Source of the DNA: Rhizomucor pusillus
Taxonomy: Eukaryota > Mucoromycota > Mucoromycetes > Mucorales > Lichtheimiaceae
Direction: 5' to 3'
DNA length: 64,000 bases
Assembly (NCBI GenBank): GCA_900175165.2
Contig: FWWN02000565.1
Coordinates: forward strand, 20,505 to 84,504
Shown: piece by piece, positions 35,701-47,980 of the stretch
Numbering within the stretch: position 1 is the first letter of the stretch
How the letters are laid out: every line of letters begins with the position of its first letter
Notes under the pieces: generated by a model
What the model was told of the DNA's origin: nothing
Database searches by the model: none
The model's input: only the letters and a program-made list of their open reading frames with translations
Program-made: the position numbers and the translations under genes

Positions 35701-36589
35701 TATCTGAGGCGCCGGAGGAGGAGAAGGAAATTCATCGACAGGGCTAGAAAGTGCCTTTTGAATCTGGACGTAATCCGATACTAACTGAGCATCCAGTATT
35801 CTGCTGGTTCTGGACGCTGCTGCTGTCGATGGTCTGGGAGATGTTTGCTGTTGCTGCTGCAGTTTAAGGAATATATTCTATTTAGTACATCATAAAGAAA
35901 CGCAGTCTTCGCAACCAATACCTTTGGAGGCGCAGCGGGTAGGCTCTTTTCTTTGGTGTGCTCTTGCTGCTTTCTTTTAGCCTTTTCCTTCTCCTCTTTG
36001 CGCCGCTGCCGTTCTTGCTTGTGGCGCTCGTAGCAAGGTGTACAGTAGATGCCCTTTACAGATCAAAGTTAGCATTCGAACGTATTTTCTCATCTGCTGT
36101 CTTGCCCATCTTACTTTGCTCGTCTGTGTAAACACCAGATCTTCTATAGGATTCTGGCACAGTATGCATCTGAAGCATTTGGCATGGTATGCCTCTTCGC
36201 CTATACAAGGGATGACGATCAATTTCAGGGTCATGCTCCCGAAATGCAAATGTGCGTTTCAAATTTTATACCTATCATCACCGCCTCGTCTTTAATGGTA
36301 GTTTTGCACGATACGCATACGTATGAGCAATCTGGGCACACGGGTCGACCATCAGTGAGAAGGAGAAGGTTGGTATTGTAATCGACGGGTCGCTTGCACT
36401 TTGCGCACGAAAAGCTATTTAATGATATTTTGCAAGTCAGCTTTCCATTGCAGTCCGCTGTACGCAAAAAAGGACCTACCATCCCAGGTGATAAAGAGCG
36501 TCGCCAAAGGAAATGACTGAGTCTTCATTGAACGGCAATTTGCAACCGGCGCAGGTGGGCGCCATCGTGTCTTGTTGAAAGTAAGTCAT
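32718..36589 (-). CDS. LIM-LIM-C1-RhoGAP protein (Rga1/Rga2-like)
   Basis: A GTPase-activating protein for Cdc42/Rho controlling cell polarity. The ATG at 36589 begins an exon with CAGCKLPFNEDSVISFGDAL. Splicing restores the LIM1 HLGCFSCAKCKRPVDY signature. LIM2 (CPDCSYVCVSCKTTIKDEAV, then EEAYHAKCFRCILCQNPIED) follows. A long Ser-rich linker and a coiled coil (~34500-34800, FTKEVALRQQHENTIAQLRH) lead to a C1 zinc domain (HSFQPTSFLRPVKCGVCSEK). The C-terminal RhoGAP carries YEGIYRKSGG with the arginine finger, FRELPDPLLTFDSYQKLIDG, and MTVKNLALVFGPTLMR near the end. About ten introns are present; most borders are only approximate. A C1 domain beside LIM repeats is known in some fungal Rga2-like proteins. 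Confidence 0.88.
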
Positions 36590-37768
36590 GGCGGCGTAAG
36601 CGGTTAAGTAATACTTGTCGGCACTTTGCTAGACCCCAAGCTTGCGTTTGTGCTTGGGTCAACAGACTGGACTCGTCCGTGCAAGGAAAAGAGAGAGTGA
36701 GAGAGAGAGAGAAAGAGAGAGGGAGAGGAAAGCTCGTTGGATATTAAAAGTACTGCTCTTATGAAGAGCACCAGCCTGTGCAACCGACAAGTTTGAGCTC
36801 GTATCCTATTCAGGCAAGTCTCCAACCTCTGAATGTCTTTGCGCAACGCGACACAAGACAGCGGCTTCTCGGGCCAATAATCGTGTCCCAAATGAGGATT
36901 TTTAGGCTGGTACACAGAAACCCTAATGGCAGGCGCCCATTACACGACTTAATTCTTTGCATATCGCCAATCCAGACTTCTTCTTTCAATTAATCTAATG
37001 GTTTTTTTTTTACCTTTTTCCTACCTTTTGCTTACCATTTCGGCGCTGCGATCCACGGTATGTAATAGTTTAAATTTTTTGTCTTCGCGTAACAGTTTTC
37101 ATAGCATTCCAGTCGGTAGGTTTCAGTGCGGGACCGAATGTAAATGCAGGGCCCGGCGGCCCATCATTACCATCACTCAGCGGCGATCAGCGATGAATGC
37201 TACTTTTTTACCGAAAGCAGAGTGGTCCACCTCTTCAAGAGCAATGGGCCATAAAACCTTGAGTAACAGAAGGCTTCGTATTTGACAGCTCCGCTGTGCT
37301 AAAGCGGCCCAAAAGAAAAGAAGCTGTGTGTTATATTACATCGTTTATTGCCTGCAATTTCTGCTTATCCCAATAGTGCGTTATCGATGAGTCGATCGGT
37401 TCCTGATCGAAAACTTCCAACGCTTTCAACAATACAACATATTGCTACTAGCCAGTCGCCCGCACATCCCCGCTCTCCTGCATCTATCATGTCCAGGCAA
37501 GCAATGAAACTCTGCGATCTTACAACTGCTGCTCTTGCTATTACTAAAGAAGAATTTAATACTTGCGTTTTCTCACTCATAAATCGAGTAAATATTATAC
37601 ATTATCCATCAGCTGGATTTTGACTAAATTTGTCCAAAAATTACTTTGTTACGGCAGCATACGATCTGATGGTCGACACGTTTATTGTCACATTGAAGAA
37701 CAATGTCAATGAAAAAGGGAGCGCGGGGGCCTGATGCTTTCGGCGGAGGTTAATGTGGCTGCTGCTGA
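36590..37768. other. Divergent promoter region, RhoGAP and PRMT5 genes
   Basis: About 1.2 kb without a recognised gene. It holds a GA-rich tract at 36691-36730 (purine on the plus strand) close to the RhoGAP start, and T-rich tracts near 36990-37030. Confidence 0.5.
36691..36730 (+). repeat. GA-rich simple repeat
   Basis: Forty bases made almost only of GA dinucleotides with few interruptions, about 100 nt upstream of the RhoGAP start codon. Similar GA tracts lie upstream of other genes here (near 10980 and 47280). Confidence 0.8.
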
Positions 37769-40317
37769 ATGAATGCTGAATACAGCGCTGTACCTGAATT
37801 GTTTTTCAACGATCTCCGGATCGATCAAACTGCCACAATGACTGACAGCGATTTCTCGCGGGCCTGCGCCGTTGGCCTGCTCACAGAGGAGTACTTTGAC
37901 AATATTGACACGTTTACTGCCGAGGCAACCGAAGCTGGTCACAACTTTATCGTCACACCGATTGTGCACCCTACGTACAGCCGAGTTCTCAAAGCTGGCA
38001 ATAAATGGCGTGACAACCCGGTGTACAGCAGAGACGATCTCGTGTTGAAGGCTGCCAGTAAGTGGTTTAAGATAGTGCTTCTGTTGTGAGGAACATTCAG
38101 CTCAGTATTTCCTTGAGACTGGTCGGACGTCACTGTGGGTATTCTTTCAAACTGGCTTGAGCTTGATGCCGAAGATCAGCAGACGCGTGTCAACTCGGAA
38201 TTGGTAATACCGGATCAAACACTTTAAAAATGGTATAAAGTATTCATTAGATTTACAGGCACTTAGACAAGAACTGGCTTGGGCCTGCCACTTGAATCTG
38301 TATGCTGTTATGCTGCCCACGCTATTTTCCGGTAGCAATGCCAATCTGGCTCGGATTTTGAGCCACGCTGTGGAGTCGATGACATGCACGCAGGTACAGG
38401 AGAGAATGGTTTGATGATATACAAGTATAGGATTTAACATTGTTTCGTAGATGTGGATCAGGGTTCCTGTCGCAGATCTTGAGGATTTGGAAGGCAACAT
38501 TACCTGGAAATACTGGAACAAGCTGAAATCATTGGCAGATCTTCATCCCAAAATACATATTGGTTGGTTGGAAAAGTTTGAAATGTCAAGCATAAATGCA
38601 TGCCTAACAATAGCATCTGGTAGCATTGGAGCTGACAGCACCGCTGCCATCCGACGACAAGCTACTGGATATATGGTTAGCAGAGCCCGTGAAGGCTGTG
38701 ATTGTTCCCGCAGAAATATTTGTGAGCAACGCTAAAGGATATCCCGTCTTGAATAAGCGACATCAGGCCTTCGTCAAAAAGTTGATGCACAGGGTATATG
38801 CTTTGCAGAATATGCCAACGTTAGTAGTCCCTCCAACTGATGCCCCGCATAGATGCAACCTCAAATGATTGTGACCGTTCCTCCAACACAGCTCCACCCT
38901 TCAGCTACCTCTTCATCCTACCAAGAATATATCCGATACCTCAACCGCAATCTGCCAGAGTTAAACGATGTAGAAAAGTTTGCAGCCGGATATCAAGATT
39001 ACCTACAATCACCGCTGCAGCCATTGATGGATAATCTAGACAATTCCATGTATGAGACTTTTGAAAAGGATCCAGTCAAGTATCAAGAGTATGAGAAAGT
39101 AAGAGAAGTGTAGCTACGTTGTAACATATCTCCATTCTGAACAATGATGGTGTCAGGCGGTCTACCATGCGCTCTTGGATCGTGTAGAGCACGGTTCGGA
39201 CTATGTAACGTAAGTGCAAAGACAATAGACCGTCCAAACTTGTTGTTGACTTGTGTTTTCAAAGCACAATCATGGTCGTAGGTGCTGGACGAGGTCCCCT
39301 AGTAAATTGCTGTCTGCGTGCTGCTGAAAAGGCCGATCGTAAAGTTCATTTATATGCCGTGGAAAAGAATCCTAATGCCTTCGTAACGTAAGATATATAT
39401 AGCTTATTTTGTCCGAAATCAGTGGCTAAACTCATCCCATGGATGCAGATTACAGAACGCCAAAGCCGAGATCTGGCATGACCGGGTCACGCTTGTTTTT
39501 GCAGATATGCGAAAATGGAAGCCTAAGCGACAGGTTCGTCATCATCGTTGGTTCCCAGTATCGTGGTAATGCTCACATGCTTCTTCCTCTCTCGCACAGT
39601 GCGATATCCTCGTCAGTGAGTTGCTCGGCTCATTTGGAGATAATGAATTGTCACCAGAATGTCTCGACGGCGCGCAGAAATTCCTAAAACGTGGGTCGCC
39701 GTTAGGCAAATGAAAAGATAGAGTTTAGGATTAATGAATTCTTTATTGCAGCTGATGGAATCTCCATTCCATCTTCGTACACTGCATACGTCGCACCTCT
39801 TGCATCGACCAAATTGTACAACGAAGTGGCTGCATACAAAGACTTGCAGCACTTTGAGACGCCTTACGTCGTCATGTTCCAGCAAGTTTGCGAACTATCG
39901 GGACCAAAGCCATTGTGGACCTTTGAGCATCCCAACAAGGCTGTACCCAAAGACGAGAACCCTTCGAACAACCTTCACAATGTGCGCTACGCTCAGGTGA
40001 ACTTTAAAAACGATGGCCAAGATACAGTTATGCATGGAATTGCCGGCTATTTTGAGGCTGTGCTTTACAAGAACGTCATGATTTCCATCCATCCAGAGAC
40101 ACATTCTCCAGATATGTTCAGCTGGTTCCCAATCTTCTTTCCTCTAAGGACACCGCTGCAAGTACCCAAGGGGGCGACTATTACTCTCGACTTTTGGCGT
40201 GCTACCGATGCCAAGAAGGTGTGGTATGAATGGAGTGCGTGCGTGGAAGCTGGTCACGATGTTTGCATTGCACCTATCCACAATGTGGGAGGTCGGTCAT
40301 ACTGGGTCGGCTTGTAA
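37769..40317 (+). CDS. PRMT5: Protein arginine methyltransferase 5 (Skb1/Hsl7)
   Basis: A type II enzyme that makes symmetric dimethylarginine on Sm proteins and histones. Eleven exons (37769-38057, 38118-38203, 38259-38393, 38451-38562, 38624-38793, 38853-39098, 39157-39209, 39265-39387, 39449-39533, 39600-39690, 39752-40317) stay in phase and give 651 residues. The N-terminal TIM-barrel part has [15 protein letters not shown]. AdoMet is bound by [10 protein letters not shown] (Gly370-Gly374). The double-E loop is [15 protein letters not shown] (Glu440, Glu449). [12 protein letters not shown] keeps the PRMT5-specific Phe334 that dictates symmetric methylation. The C-terminal barrel ends GGRSYWVGL. 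Intron 9 has a GTTCGT donor and intron 10 a GTGGGT donor. The start could be extended if a 5' exon exists. Confidence 0.95.
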
Positions 40318-40605
40318 AGAAGTCCGTGCAACGGTAAACAGGGAAACCTTATCATTGCAGAAAATTGGAGACCCGAATCTTACCATGATTACTGTTGTAT
40401 ACACATACTCATACACACACACGCACACACACGAATGTCACGCTAGCATTGGTAACTCTCTGTACCATGCGCAGAAAAATAAAGAACAATCTGCCTGTCT
40501 TCCAAGCAGGATGCGCTGCACCTTGACATTATGGAATGCATGACACTCAGGGGCCAATGACGACAAGACGTCCCAAATCCGGTTAGCTGTCTCCAGAAAG
40601 TCAAA

Positions 40606-42801
40606 ATGAAGCCAATAACCTTGATTGAAGGAATTCGTTCTTGCTGTTGTTCCCTTTTTCTTTTTGCTATGCAGACTCCCAAATACCCCGAGCCGATACC
40701 GGACGAAACGATTGCGAATCTTGTACACCAGCACTTGGTGACAGACTCTCCACCTTCAGAACAACAGAGTGACAGCAACCACCAGGCTGACTGCAGTGCA
40801 CTATCACGGTCCGAATACTCCGGGCGACCGACCGAGGAGATCGCCATACCCTACCATTTACCAGGTGTCGCCATCACTCACGACATTTACACGCATGCAA
40901 ACAGCCTTATAGCGTCTGGGTCTCTTCAGCGCAGCAAGTCCACGGCCGATCTGAACGTCAGAGGCGGCAAGCTTTTGCACAAGGACGACCTTGAGAACGA
41001 CCCGGTTATGGAGAACTTGACAAAACCTGGTGGGTTCCGGAGGTATCATGTGCAGCAACAACAACAACAACAACAAAGAAGCGACTCGGATAGTCCCTCG
41101 GAAGTTGACGACACTGACTCGCCTGCATTTTCACAATTATTCCGGCCACTCTCGGTGTCTTCCATGGCATCCACCAACTACTCTGCTCTGCTCAGGTCAG
41201 ACTCGGTAGCAAAGACAGCGACGATTGATTCCCTTCGTAATATCCCGACGCGGCATTTCTTGGAATACTTGGCTATCACATCTGTCCTCGATCGATTCGC
41301 GGGTGAAGACCTGTCGGATTCGGAAGACGAGGATGAAAGCGAAGAGAATGCTCCGCTCCTGGATCCGCAGCAGCGCAAGAAACGACGAGCAGCATTGTGG
41401 AAGAAGCGCCGGCGTCTCCTTAGTGGTGGCAACGGAGACGACTATTCATCTTTGGAAACAGCCGAGCGAGGTAGCAAAAACAAAGCGAATGCGTTCAAGA
41501 CAGCGCTTTTGCTTTTCAAAGCGTTTATCAGCAGCGGTATTTTGTTCTTGCCAAAGGCATTCTCGAACGGCGGCCTCGGGTTTTCCATTGTGACTCTATA
41601 TTTCATGGGCGCCATCTCGCTGTATTGTTTCTTGCTGCTGCTGGAATGCAAAGAGCAGCTGCATGGAAGTTACGGTGACATTGGCGGGGCTCTGTATGGG
41701 CCCTGGATGCGCCGACTCGTTCTATTTTCCATCGCCATCTCCCAGGTAACCTCAATGTGTAGCCAATGTATGCATCTTGTTAATCGAAAATTGCATTTGT
41801 TACAGCTCGGTTTCACCTGCGGTGGAACCATATTTATTGTACAGAACATTGCTCAGGCTGTGCGTTCGCTTTCACACCATGCCATTCAACTCAACACTGA
41901 CAAACTCTTGATTTTGGTCGCCGCGTTGTTGATGCCTCTTGTGCTTATCCGGAACATTGCAAAACTTTCACCAGCTGCTTTGTCTGCAGATATTTTAATC
42001 GTACTGGGCTTGCTGATTTTATTGGCATGCGATGTCTACCAAATATTTGTATTGAACACTGCAGATGGTGTACCAACCGTCGGTCCAGACATCCAATGGT
42101 GGCTCAACCCGACTGCCTACCCCGTATTTATTGGCACCGCCGTCTACTCATTTGAAGGCATTGGGCTTATTATCCCTATCTGCGATGCCATGGAGAAACC
42201 AAAGCAGTTCCCCATGGTCCTGACAGCTACCATGATATTTATCGCAACCGTACTGTGTGCGGTCGGTTCTCTGGGCTACCTCGCATTCGGCAGCAACGTC
42301 CAGACGGTGGCGTTGCTCAACCTTCCCGAAGGTCCCTTGGGAAGCACTGTCCAGCTTGGATACGCACTCGCGGTCCATTTGACAAACCCTCTTGCATTGT
42401 TTCCAACCATCCGTATTGTCGAGCAGGCTCTATTTGGAGAGAAAACCGGAAAGCACAATCCAAGCATCAAATGGCAAAAGAATGCCTTGCGTTGCTCCGT
42501 TGTGATCACGTGCGCATTGATCGCTTGGGGCGGTGCGAACGACTTGGACAAGTTCATCAGCTTAATTGGATCAATATGTTGCTGTAAGTTTCGTATAGAG
42601 TGGGTTTTTCTCTTGTTCAAATTCCTCACATAACTGTAACTAGGTCCACTGAGTCTCATATTCCCGCCTCTATTCCACCTCCATTTACCGACGACAAAGG
42701 CGTACCAGCGATGGGTTGACCAGCTGCTCATAACCTTTGGTGTCGTTGTGATGATTTTCACACTGTGGAACACATCTAAGCAGTGGGGCTCAGAGACTTG
42801 A
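40606..42801 (+). CDS. Vacuolar amino-acid transporter, AVT3/AVT4 type
   Basis: An amino acid/auxin permease family protein that exports amino acids from the vacuole. Exons 40606-41745, 41806-42583 and 42644-42801 give 691 residues. The first ~300 residues are a cytosolic Ser/Asp/Gln-rich tail with SLQRSKSTADLNV. The transport core begins FKTALLLFKAFISSGILFLP, the family signature of helix 1, followed by about ten more hydrophobic helices and a short C-terminus. The intron 41746-41805 is 60 nt with no stop, so the unspliced ORF reads through it. Removing it joins AISQ to LGFTCGGTIF, a continuous helix. The last exon (CPLSLIFPPLFHLH) completes the final helices. The exact start is uncertain: the next Met is codon 23, and atgcag there could also be an intron end. 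Confidence 0.88.
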
Positions 42802-43334
42802 AGATATCAATATTGAAACAAAACATGTAGATATATCCAATCCACACTTTCAAATTTTGGCTCTTCCCTCCCCCCCACATTCGACCTAGACGAATATATA
42901 ACTCATCTCTTGTCTAAAGCTAAACTTTATCTCAAGTAATATAGCAAAAAAGGTTGTTTCCGCATTGCCGGTTTGATTGTGGGTTTGTCCGCGACATCGC
43001 AAGCAAAAGAAATAAGACGGCATGTTGGCTGCCTGTACGACGCTGACCGAGTTATGGGAATTGGCCGATGAAGTGCATACGGCCTTTGCGCGTTTCCTGT
43101 TGGCTGAACTTTAAATATGCACACAATCAATGTTGTCAGTGTGGGCCGCCACGTGCATTATACGCGTCGTGAAGTGCTCTTTTTTGTAACCTGCCTCACA
43201 TCCAGGAACTTCCCAGGGACCAGAAACCTGGGAATATGGCTTCCGCTTCCTTTTTTTTCTTTTTTAAGACTTTTCTTTTTCTCCTTGTTCTTTTACAATC
43301 TTGTTTCTCCTCTATCTAGGAAAATAATACATAT
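42802..43334. other. Upstream region of the Git1-like pseudogene
   Basis: About 530 nt. A CACGTG E-box lies at 43150-43155, about 180 nt before the old start codon. T-rich tracts near 43250-43300 resemble a fungal core promoter. Confidence 0.4.
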
Positions 43335-45055
43335 ATGGACGAAAAAGTACTAGATATTGCAACAGAAACCAAGGAGAAGATCGTGATTGAGGAGCAGCGC
43401 TCTGTCGTTGACAGCAGCAGCAGCAACGAGGATGTGCAGGCATAGACATTTTCGCAAAAGTTATCCTTGGTATTTGCCAGCATAGCCCTTGGATCAGATG
43501 GCTACCTCGCCAATGTTATCTCTGCAGTCAACAGCTGCCTAGAAAAGATATACGGCGATTCGTACGACAGCACAATGTCGACAAGAGTCAGCAATGCTAT
43601 GCTAATTGGTGATATTGTCGGTCAAGTCGGGTTTGGTCTCATCATCGACAGACTGGGCCGCAAATTCGGTATCGTTCTGTACTGCCATTGTCATGCTGGT
43701 AACGTTTATTTGCTGTGTTGTATAGATCACAACAAATTTACTTAATATCCACGATTTCACTAGGGTGTTGCGCTATCTACTGCTTCTAGCGGACTCAATC
43801 CTCTTGGCCCCCTTTGGATGCTGGTTATCAGTAGAGGCTTAACTGGAGTCGGCGTTGGTGTACGTTGTCGCGATGCATGGAAAGTTCCTCCTGGTAGACA
43901 ACTGACAATCTATCTGCGTCTCTAGGGTGAATATCCTTGCTCCTCCGTCTCTGCTGGCGAAGCTGCAGAGGAATCCGGTCGCAGCCGCGGCTTTTGGCTT
44001 ATTGTCAGCGGAAACTTTATCATCGAGTAAGTCCAGATCAGTTTATAGAATTCTTCATCTTTTTACTAACTGCAGGATGCTAGCGTCGGCTTCGTAGTAG
44101 GAACAATAGTACCTGTCATTCTGCTGGCCATCTGCGGCGAAGATGCACTTGAAGTCGTATGGCGTCTGTCACTGGGACTCGGCCTGGTATTACCGGCCAG
44201 CGTATTATATTTCCGTCTGAAAATGCTCAACTCTGATATGTATCGTCGCGAAGCACTGCGGAGGAACATTCCTTACGGTCTCATCATTAAGAAGTATTGG
44301 CGGAACCTCCTAGTCACTGGCTTCATCTGGTTCTTGTACGACTTTGTCTCATATTCGTTTGGTATCTTTTCAGACACCATCTTGTCTCTTGCCAACCCGT
44401 CTGGATCGCTTCTCTCCACTTTTGAGTGGAACATTGTGCTCAACGTATTTTATCCGTTTGGTGCGATCACCGGCGCCTTCTTGGTCGATCCTCTGGGACG
44501 CAAGACGACCATGGCTTCCGGCTTCTTCATCCAAGCTGGTCTTGGTATCATCATAGGAGCCTTGGCGCCTCAACTCGCTGGTATCTTTCCATTATTCGTT
44601 ATCCTCTATGGCTTCTTCCTGTTCTTTGGTGAAATGGGTCCTGGTGACTGCACCATCTTGATTTCGGCAGAAATGTATCCAACCGCTATCCGCTGGGCAA
44701 AGCCGGTGCAGCCGTAGGAACACAAGTGTTCAAGCCAATCCTGGCAGCCCTCGAAGATCGCACGGATGATGTCCTCAAGGCACAAGGATATATATTTATT
44801 ATCGGCCCTTGTATCAGTATCCTCGGTGGTATTCTCATTGTTCTATTTGTAGTATATATCCTTCTACATGTCACCTTTTTGCTAACCAGCCGAGAAAACA
44901 ACTAGGTGCCTCAAATGAATAAGCAGCAAATGGCACATCAGGACACAGAGTTCCGCCAATATCTTAAAGAAAACGGTTACGATATCTCTCAACTTGGTAT
45001 TCATGCTTCAGCGGATCAGATCGTTGAAAAGGAAACGGTCACTCACAAGCAGTGA
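43335..45055 (+). pseudogene. Broken Git1-like phosphodiester/phosphate permease (MFS)
   Basis: Intact relatives take up glycerophosphoinositol, glycerophosphocholine or phosphate at the plasma membrane. Conserved MFS parts are plain: NAMLIGDIVGQVGFGLIIDR, GGEYPCSSVSAGEAAEESGR (after an intron), WLVDPLGRK-like FLVDPLGRKT and FGEMGPGDCTILISAEMYPT. Three defects are seen. An in-frame TAG lies at 43443-43445 (codon 37). One extra base near 43678 shifts the frame after GRKFGIVL. A deletion near 44695 removes the stretch between PTAIR and GKAGAAVGTQ and also shifts the frame. The introns still have good GT..AG ends, and the tail (YLKENGYDISQLGIHASADQ) is intact, so the loss looks recent. Sequencing error could explain one defect but hardly all three. 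Confidence 0.8.
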
Positions 45056-45400
45056 AGAAGCAGCATATCGTAGCTAATTGAATTGATGTTATTTGACTAT
45101 GACCCCGCATGTCTTCTCCAGGTAGTAGCACTCGGCTTTCTCTATAGGTTTGTAAAAGTTTGTATTTTAATCATATAATTATGCATCCTCCCCTGTTTCT
45201 CTGTTGAAATTGAAATGCATACATAGTCCTTAATAAGAGTGCAGAGAAAGCCTGCCTTTGTATTTCTATTGTGCAGGGTAGGATGCAAGTTGAATTATTG
45301 TTACTCCTAACACAAATAGAAAACCACATGGGTTCTTAAATGAGCAACATCCTGCATTTTATTTTTCTTGGCACTGACAGGCCCTATCACACATCTCACA

Positions 45401-47520
45401 TCATTGCTGCAGAGATATAGGAATATGCAAAAGTTGCTTGACAAGCTCCACGTTGCCCTCCTTGGTAAAGGCGCCCTGTCGATCCTGATAGTAGCGGCAC
45501 AGTTTTTGCATTTCCGTTTCCAAATCCGAGACGCCGGCGCAGATAGATGGATTGTGAAAGACGGCAAAGCAGATCACCCGTTGCGCCAAACCATGCAATG
45601 CAGATTCCTGGTATACAGCCCTGTTGAGTTGGGATGCAAAGGCGTTCGACCATGCAGACAAATAAACACTGCAGCATTCTCTCCATGTTTCCGCCTCAAC
45701 ATTCAATTTAGTGGACATCGCCAAATATTATTCATGTTACGACTGTTTGTTACCTCTGGATCTGCAGAGTCCAAAAGAGCTCGAATCGCGAGAGATAGAG
45801 GGATCAGGAACCTGGAAAAATCGCTCAGTACCTAGTTCATTTAGCGTTATAGAAAACGCCTTACCTTTCGGAAGCCACATTCAGTGCCAGATTGCACTCG
45901 CGCAATACATCCAGTATTCGGTCCTGTGGAATTACGGGTATATCTTGATTCTGCTGCTGCTGAAGATTATATGCTTGGATCGAAATTTCATTCTACACGT
46001 CAATAATGTATGTTAGAAAAAATCAAACTGCAATCAATGAAAAAAAAATCACACCACCATTTGAGGCTGCAGGGTCAATGTGTCTGCTAAGCGATCAATA
46101 CTTCGCATGATGGGTGATAATGGCTGCAGTTCGCATATATGCAAGAGATTCGTAAATTCTTTTGAAATCTGCACGATATTGTTTAGCATATTACTTCTTT
46201 CCTTTTTCTCAACTTTGTTTCCTTATTTGGATCCTTGATGGTGGTCCTCACCTTGGGACTCTTAACCGGCAATAATTTGAGTTTTTGGAGATTCTCCTCA
46301 AGGGGAGCCATTTCAATCGGGTAACATGTTTTGTATAGAGCGAAGCTAACGTAACGTTTTTCAGCTGACTTGATAGCGCACGAGGCACTTTGTGCAGTGA
46401 ACACGTACCAAAGTGGAATGGATATATGTTCTAGCATATCAGCTGGTGAAACAGTCTGAAATGTGTACGATCAGTCAGCGTGATAGCTTTTGACATATTC
46501 CGCCCGCCGCCATACCTGAGCAATCTGCTGGGCATATAATGCGGCTTTTGATGGTGAGGTTAGGCACTGCTCAAAAATGTTTGCGCAGGCATCAATTCTT
46601 TGTTGTGTTGACAATTGTCAGGCAAATGAAACAATGAGACATGCAATGTGACATCGATGTACTTGCCTGGCTTGATATTGTATTTGACTCGTGGCTTCCA
46701 TCTGTTGCTTCCAAACATCCGGCGGCATCTGCAGATCTTGGAGCAGGTCGCACAGCATCCGCTGTACCTGGAGATCACAACATCCTTCTGTGTCCTGAAT
46801 CTTTACCGACATTAGTTTATTTCCCGCAAAGTTTACTCAGTTCCTTCTTTCTTTTTACTTACCTGGATGCATCTCCCAAATAACTCGTGACGCTGTGCAG
46901 ACAAGAATGGCTCCTGGAGGATGAACCCTAAACAGTGCCTTCCAAGGAAATGCAAGCTCCAACGGATTTGTGCCGTATTTGTTTCTAGTTGTTTGATGAG
47001 AAATCTCAACACGGCTTGCCGAAATTCGAAACCTACGCACACATGCATTTCTTTTTTAGCATCTCCACCTTTCTATTTGGGGCAAGTGTAAGCCCTACGT
47101 TCTGGTGTCGTATCTCGAGCTTCGACAGACACGATCTGCTCCATGAGATTGCCGACATTAGAAAGATCGGGAAACGTTTTACTGCACAACGTCTTTTCCA
47201 GCCATTCAGCTCTAATCTTTTGAGATTGTAATGTCAGCACGGAAGGTGAAGAGAAAAAAACACGTGTGCGTGACACAGAAGAGAGAGGGAGAGAGAAGAA
47301 ACAAGATATCTCACATTGTATTGACTCTGATCCTCTTTGACAACAAGCTTAGTTGCGTAATAGTGGAACGCAGACCTAAGGATTTTTCAACCCCAATAAG
47401 GTGACAAATGCCAAGAAATAAAAGAGGGGATTGTATTTACTCGTATGCATCGGTTGGATACCGAAAAGGTCTCGCGGTTAGCACAGCGTCAAGGCCGGCG
47501 CGTAACTGTGATTCGTTCAT
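45401..47520 (-). CDS. Uncharacterised alpha-helical protein, multi-exon
   Basis: The ATG at 47520 opens MNESQLRAGLDAVLTARPFR. In-phase exons follow with SAFHYYATKLVVKEDQSQYN and RAEWLEKTLCSKTFPDLSNV. Later exons hold RFLIKQLETNTAQIRWSLHF, VQRMLCDLLQDLQMPPDVWK, ADMLEHISIPLWYVFTAQSA and, last, ETWRECCSVYLSAWSNAFAS, ending at the stop 45401-45403. The whole protein (roughly 500 residues) seems to be helical repeats, as in HEAT- or TPR-like scaffolds, with a basic patch (KETKLRKRKE) near 46190. I do not recognise the family; a subunit of a large nuclear complex is a guess only. Exon borders are approximate. Six or more introns are needed. Confidence 0.6.
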
Positions 47521-47980
47521 GGCAGAAGCGAGGCAAGGTGGGGGGGGAAGAAAGATTCCAGGCCGCGGATTTAGGCGCCATATGACTGTTTATGCGAAAC
47601 CGCAAATTGTTTGTTGTATTTAAGCGTCGAAGAATGTTAGTCTTGTTTATGCTTGGCGTGAGTGATTGTTGTTGCTGTAGTAGTAGTAGAGGTAGGAATG
47701 GGGAGCTGCAGGGGTATGAAAAGGGAGGGTCAGGACAGAAAAGAAAAGAGAGAGACATACACACATGCACGAAGACATACTTGGTCAAAAAAATTGGGCC
47801 CTTGGGTCAATGGATGATTCATTTTTTCCCCAAGTCCGCCGCCATGGCAACAAAGAACAGAACTTTCCAAGCATTCCACCGTAGCAGTGAAATTTCTCCA
47901 ATTAAGGGAAAATAAAGATGGCGATTGAGTAGCCTTTCCACTCTCTCTTTTCTATTTATTCCTTGATTTCTTTCTAGTTT

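Noticed and set aside
40405..40435. CA-rich stretch as a functional element
   Set aside because: It is an ordinary dinucleotide run in the PRMT5 3' region, with no further structure.
44030..44095. A fourth lesion (frame break) in the Git1-like pseudogene
   Set aside because: If the intron ends at gatgctag rather than at the earlier ctgcag, FIID joins VGFVVGTIVP in frame, so no lesion is needed.
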